Source of the DNA: AC-32 sp963755635
Lineage (GTDB): Bacteria; Actinomycetota; Thermoleophilia; Gaiellales; Gaiellaceae
Direction of reading: 5' to 3'
DNA length: 64,000 nucleotides
NCBI GenBank assembly: GCA_963755635.1
Contig: CAVWKS010000025.1
Span: 14,859-78,858 of the forward strand
The notes under the pieces were generated by a model, which was given only the letters and a program-made list of their open reading frames with translations, did no database searches and was not told the origin of the DNA. Positions 60,279 through 64,000 of the stretch are shown here, one piece after another (position 1 is the stretch's first letter; each line of letters starts with the position of its first letter). The translations under genes were made by a program, and so were the position numbers.

Positions 60279-63200
60279 TCAACCCGTCGCGGTGCTCCAC
60301 ACCAGGGGTTCCTCGAAGATGGTGAGGTGACTCCCGGGTATCGGACGAACGTCGAAGCCCCCCATCGCGAGGGCCTCCAGCCACGCCTCGCGTCGTACGC
60401 CCCGCGCCCGCTGTGCTCCGCCCAGAGGAACGTCAGCCGGCCGGGGTACCTGGCCGGGCGATAGGCGTTGTAAGCGCGGAATCGGCTGTGAACTCGCTAT
60501 CCACGGCGTCCTCGTGGATGTGTCGTGCCGCCCATGCGGGAGCCACAACCGGATCGCCGACGGACAGTCTCCACCCCCTCCCCAGGAGCCATTCGCAGGG
60601 CGCGCGGAGGTACGAGGCGCCTACGCGGATGCCGAGCCGGCGGACTATCCGGCATCGGTTGACGACCCGCCGTGCGAAGTAGCGCGGCTCGAAGCCGTGA
60701 TGTGGAATCGGGTGCGCGGGGTGACGGCTGTCGACGAGCGCGAGCAGACCGACCTCCTCGCCGCTCGCGGCGAGCTGCTGGGCCATCTCGAAGGCGACGA
60801 CGCCACCGAACGAGTACCCGACCAGGTCGTACGGCCCCGTCGGCTGGACGTCGCGCATCACCGCCACGTACCGGCGTGCGACCTCGACCACGCCGCGCTC
60901 GTCGCGACCGTCGTCGTTCCGCGTGCCCTGCAGCGCGTACAACGGCTGATCCGATCCCAGCCCGCGCACGAAGTGCCGCAGGTAGAGCACGCGCCACCGC
61001 CCGGGCACCGCGACGCGGCCGCTCCGCACCTCCGGCATGGATCACGACGAGCTCGCGGTGATCCCGAGGACGCCGCGTCCGGATCGAGATAGCCAGCTGC
61101 TCGACCGTCGCGCCCTCGAGCAGTATCGACAGCCGCAACCGTAACCCGTACTCGCGCCGAATGCGGTCGAACAGGCGCACGGCGAGCAGCGAATGGCCGC
61201 CCATAGCGAAGAAGTCGTCGGCAATGCCGACCGGGCGCCGCCCGAGAAGGTCTTCCGACATCGCGAGAAGTCGACGTCGAGGTCGTCGCGGGAGGCGTCG
61301 GCAGGGCGGGCTGCCGATCCGGCGTCGGAGCCGGAATTCTACGTCGATCGACCCTGTTCGATGCGGTCAGCGGCATACGATCGAGCCAGACGAAGACGCC
61401 CGGAGCCATGTACGCCGGCAGGAACGTGCGCAGGTGCGCACGGAGCTTCTCGTCGGAGACCCGCCCCTCTGCGCGACGAGATACGCGACGAGCCGTGCCT
61501 CGCCCGACGAGTCCTCTCGTACTGCCACTGGCGGTCAGCGACCCCGGGATGGGGCGCAGATGTGCCTCGATCTCCTCCGGTTCACCCGCGCCCCGGCGAT
61601 CTTCGTCTGGAGATCGAGACGACCCGCGAACTCGAGCCTGCCGTCGGGGAGCGTCGCGCGAGATCGCCGCCGCGGTAGATTCGCCGGTCGTCCGTCGTGT
61701 CGGACAGAAGACCAGCCGCGGTTCGCTCGGGGCTCGCGCCAGTACCCGAGCGCAACGTACCTGCTTCGGACGCCGATCTCCCTGTACAGCTCCGTGGGCC
61801 GGCCGTCCGGTCCGAGAAGGATCAGCTCGGTGTCGGCGACGGATGACCGAGGGACATCCGCTCGCGCTCTCCGCTTCGGTCGGCGAGCTGAAGCCGAGCG
61901 AGTTGATGCTCGACTCGGCCTGGCCGGCGAGATTGACAAACGCGGAGTCGGCCCCGAATCGGCGCCGGAAACGCTCGAAGTCGCTCCGCAGAACCTCCTC
62001 ACCTCCGAGGACGACGCCTCGCACGCTCGGAAACCGTCGGCCGTGGTCGAGCGCGCGTTCGAGCTGCCGGAAGACGGTTGGGACCGAGTGGTAGATCGTG
62101 ATCTTCTCGTCGTCGAGAGTGTCGGCAAGGCCGCGGAAGCCGGCTTCCGCGACGTCGATCGGATAGAGCATGGCGCCCGCGAGCAGTGCCGAGAAGATGT
62201 CGACGACAGCAGCGTCGAAGCCGTACCAGCTCAGAAGCGTCAGCCGGTCGCTCTCCCGGAGCTCGAGCGCCCGCGCGTAGACGGAGACGAAGTGCAGGAC
62301 GGTCGCGTGCGTCTGGACGACCGCCTTCGGCGACCCCGTCGAGCCGGATGTATGAAGGAGGTAGGCGATCGCGGAGCCTGGAATCTCTCGTCCGAGATTC
62401 CCGTCGTCACGCGTCCGCCCGAACTCGTCGAGAACGAGGACTGGGAGCTCGCCTGCCGCGAGCGTCGCCGCAGAGTCGAGATGCTCGCGAGACGTCAGGA
62501 GCGCCGCCGCCTGTGCATGACGAAGCATCGCGGCAGCACGCGCCTGCGGCTGGCGGGGATCGAGCGGGACGTAGGCTCGCCCCGTCTTGAGGACTCCGAG
62601 AATGCCGGCGACCATGCGGCCGTCGTGCCCGAGATGCAACGCAACGCGGTCGGAACCAGGCTGCAGCGACGCGACGAGGGCGCGTCCCGCGCGGTTGGCG
62701 AGCGCATTCAGGTCGTTGTACGCAATCGCCGTCGGTTCCGCGCACGGCGAGAGAGTTCCCCCGCCGCCGAACGACGGCCTCGAACCGCTGCGCGAGCGTG
62801 TGCGCGTCGCGTCCGAGCCCGCTCGCGCTCGATGCCTGCTGCCGCCCCCGCGCCAGCTTCGCGGTCGCTGCAGCATGGCGACGTTCGGCGGCGTCGATCA
62901 CCGGCAGCTGCCAGATCGGCCGCTGCGGCTCGTCGACGATGCCCTCGAGGATCGTTCTCCACGAACGCGCGAGCCGCTCCACCGTCGACCGCTCGAAGAG
63001 GTCCGCGTTGAACATGAATCGGCCCAGGAGCCCATCCTTGCGCGCATCCACCTCGAGGTAGAGATCGAACTTCGCAGCCCCGGTCTCGAGGTCGAGCTGG
63101 GTGAGGTCCCAGCCCGGCGCCAGCGTCGGCATCGGCGGCTCGACCGAGAAGAGCACCTGATAGAGCGGATTGCGACTGGGATCACGCGGTGGAGCGAGTT

Positions 63201-64000
63201 CGCGGACGAGAAGCTCGAAAGGGAGCAGGTCGTGCGAAAGGACGTCCAGCACGACCTCCCGGACGCGCCGCAGATGCTCGCGGAACGGGGGGTTGCCGGA
63301 CACGTCCGTCCGCAACACGACCGGGTTGAGGAAGCAGCCCAGGAGGCGTTCGAACTCGACCCGCTTCCGGTCGCCGCTAACGGTGCCCAGGACCAGGTCG
63401 TCCTGAGCGCCGTAGCCGCGGAGAAGGACCTCGAAGGACGCGAGCAACAGCATGAACGGGGTAACCCGCTCACGGCCGGCCACCGCGCGGAGTCCCCGCA
63501 TGTGCTCTGCCGGGAGCCGAAACGGCACCATCGCTCCGGCAAACGACTGCGTGCGAGGTCGTGGGTGATCGGTGGGCAGGTCGATCGCGGCGGGTGCTCC
63601 GGCGAGCTGCCCGCGCGAGTAGTCGAGTTCCTCGACGGCGATCCGATCCACCTCGCGCCGCTGCCAATTGGCGACGTCCGCGTACTGGGCGGGAAGATCG
63701 GCGAGCGGCGACTGCTCTCGGTCTGCGCTGAATGCGTCGTAGAGAGACGTCAGCTCAGGGAGGAGGACGCTGTAGGTCGAGACACCGTCGAAGATCATGT
63801 GGTGGAGCGTGAGGTAGAGACGGTGCTCGGAGTCGTCCAGGCGCACCACCAGACCGCGGAAGAGCGGCACCTTGCGTGACATCGAACCGCTGCTTCGCGT
63901 GGTCGGTCGCGATCCTCAGGGCCTCGGCCTCGCGGTTCCGATCTCGCCGGAGGTCGATCGTCTGGAGCTCGACGTCGTGCGGCGGACCGATCACTTGCCG
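60279..64000 (-). pseudogene. Non-ribosomal peptide synthetase module C-A-T-TE, multiply frameshifted, 5' beyond window
   Basis: Read right to left: condensation domain (about 64000-62930; HHMIFDG matches HHxxxDG; one +1 lesion near 63875), adenylation domain (62800-61330; YLLHTSGSTGSPKAVV, GYWREP, RIYRGGDLA, GRLEFAGRLDLQTKI, LPAYMAPGVFVWLD, in three alternating frames), thiolation domain (61250-61060; FFAMGGHSLLAVRLF with the phosphopantetheine Ser) and thioesterase (61040-60280; PYDLVGYSFGGVVAF with catalytic Ser, ALVDSRHP, GSHLTIFEEP with His). About ten lesions are needed to explain the frames. The A5 region (NLAGQAESSI) is atypical, so specificity cannot be read. The TE indicates the terminal module. 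Confidence 0.78.

Overview
The window is GC-rich (roughly 70% by eye), densely packed with short ATGA/GTGA overlaps, and its gene families (GAP/Sap, DUF7144-like, DUF6325-like, SHOCT, AI-2E, LAL-type LuxR, MarP-like protease) suggest an Actinomycetota chromosome, most likely class Thermoleophilia (Gaiellales/Solirubrobacterales). That assignment is inference from gene content and start-site style: many first genes carry a -10 hexamer of form TANNNT six or seven bases before the start codon and so look leaderless. No plasmid, phage or CRISPR signature was seen.

Layout. 1-7.3 kb: membrane genes (a flippase-like protein cut by the window edge, GAP protein, K+ channel) facing a three-gene transporter/phosphodiesterase operon. 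7.3-12.5 kb: small membrane proteins, a class II glutamine amidotransferase, NfeD-like, SHOCT and AI-2E proteins. 12.6-17.6 kb: a LAL regulator divergent from a NarL-type two-component system, with a perfect 16-bp palindrome between them. 17.7-24.8 kb: membrane proteins, MBL hydrolase, PRC-barrel, RDD, Nudix and a CYTH-PPK2 polyphosphate pair. 25-30 kb: an OmpR-type two-component system divergent from a six-gene redox operon (two small membrane proteins, a ferric-reductase-like cytochrome b, a 3Fe-4S ferredoxin, a ferredoxin reductase, a small membrane protein), with a tandem direct-repeat array between them. 30-33.5 kb: YciI, VOC, MMPL and CBS proteins. 33.5-41.3 kb: one-carbon genes (NuoEF-like subunit plus formate dehydrogenase alpha, malic enzyme, formate-tetrahydrofolate ligase). 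41.3-57.5 kb: housekeeping and stress genes (GreA, DEAD helicase, MarR/YceI, VapBC, Pol IV, antiporter, cyclodeaminase, M55 peptidase, a homocysteine methyltransferase/MTHFR fusion, MarP-like protease, ABC1 kinase, universal stress protein). 57.57 kb: tRNA-Asp. 57.8-64 kb: a broken biosynthetic cluster on the minus strand (NRPS module C-A-T-TE, Sfp-type phosphopantetheinyl transferase, polysaccharide/lipid flippase) that runs off the right edge.

Two kinds of reading-frame damage are present. In the first 57 kb, four genes (sensor kinase, YciI, formate dehydrogenase alpha with two lesions, MarP-like protease) each become full length when single extra bases are removed; all five lesions are +1. 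Right of tRNA-Asp the density of lesions rises sharply and both insertions and deletions occur, so that block is either a decaying, probably transferred, gene cluster or a poorly resolved stretch of assembly.

Functionally, the genes point to an aerobic, stress-adapted heterotroph with formate oxidation feeding NADH, formate entry into folate, folate-linked methionine synthesis, polyphosphate metabolism, and a two-component-controlled transmembrane electron-transfer module that I cannot match to a named system.
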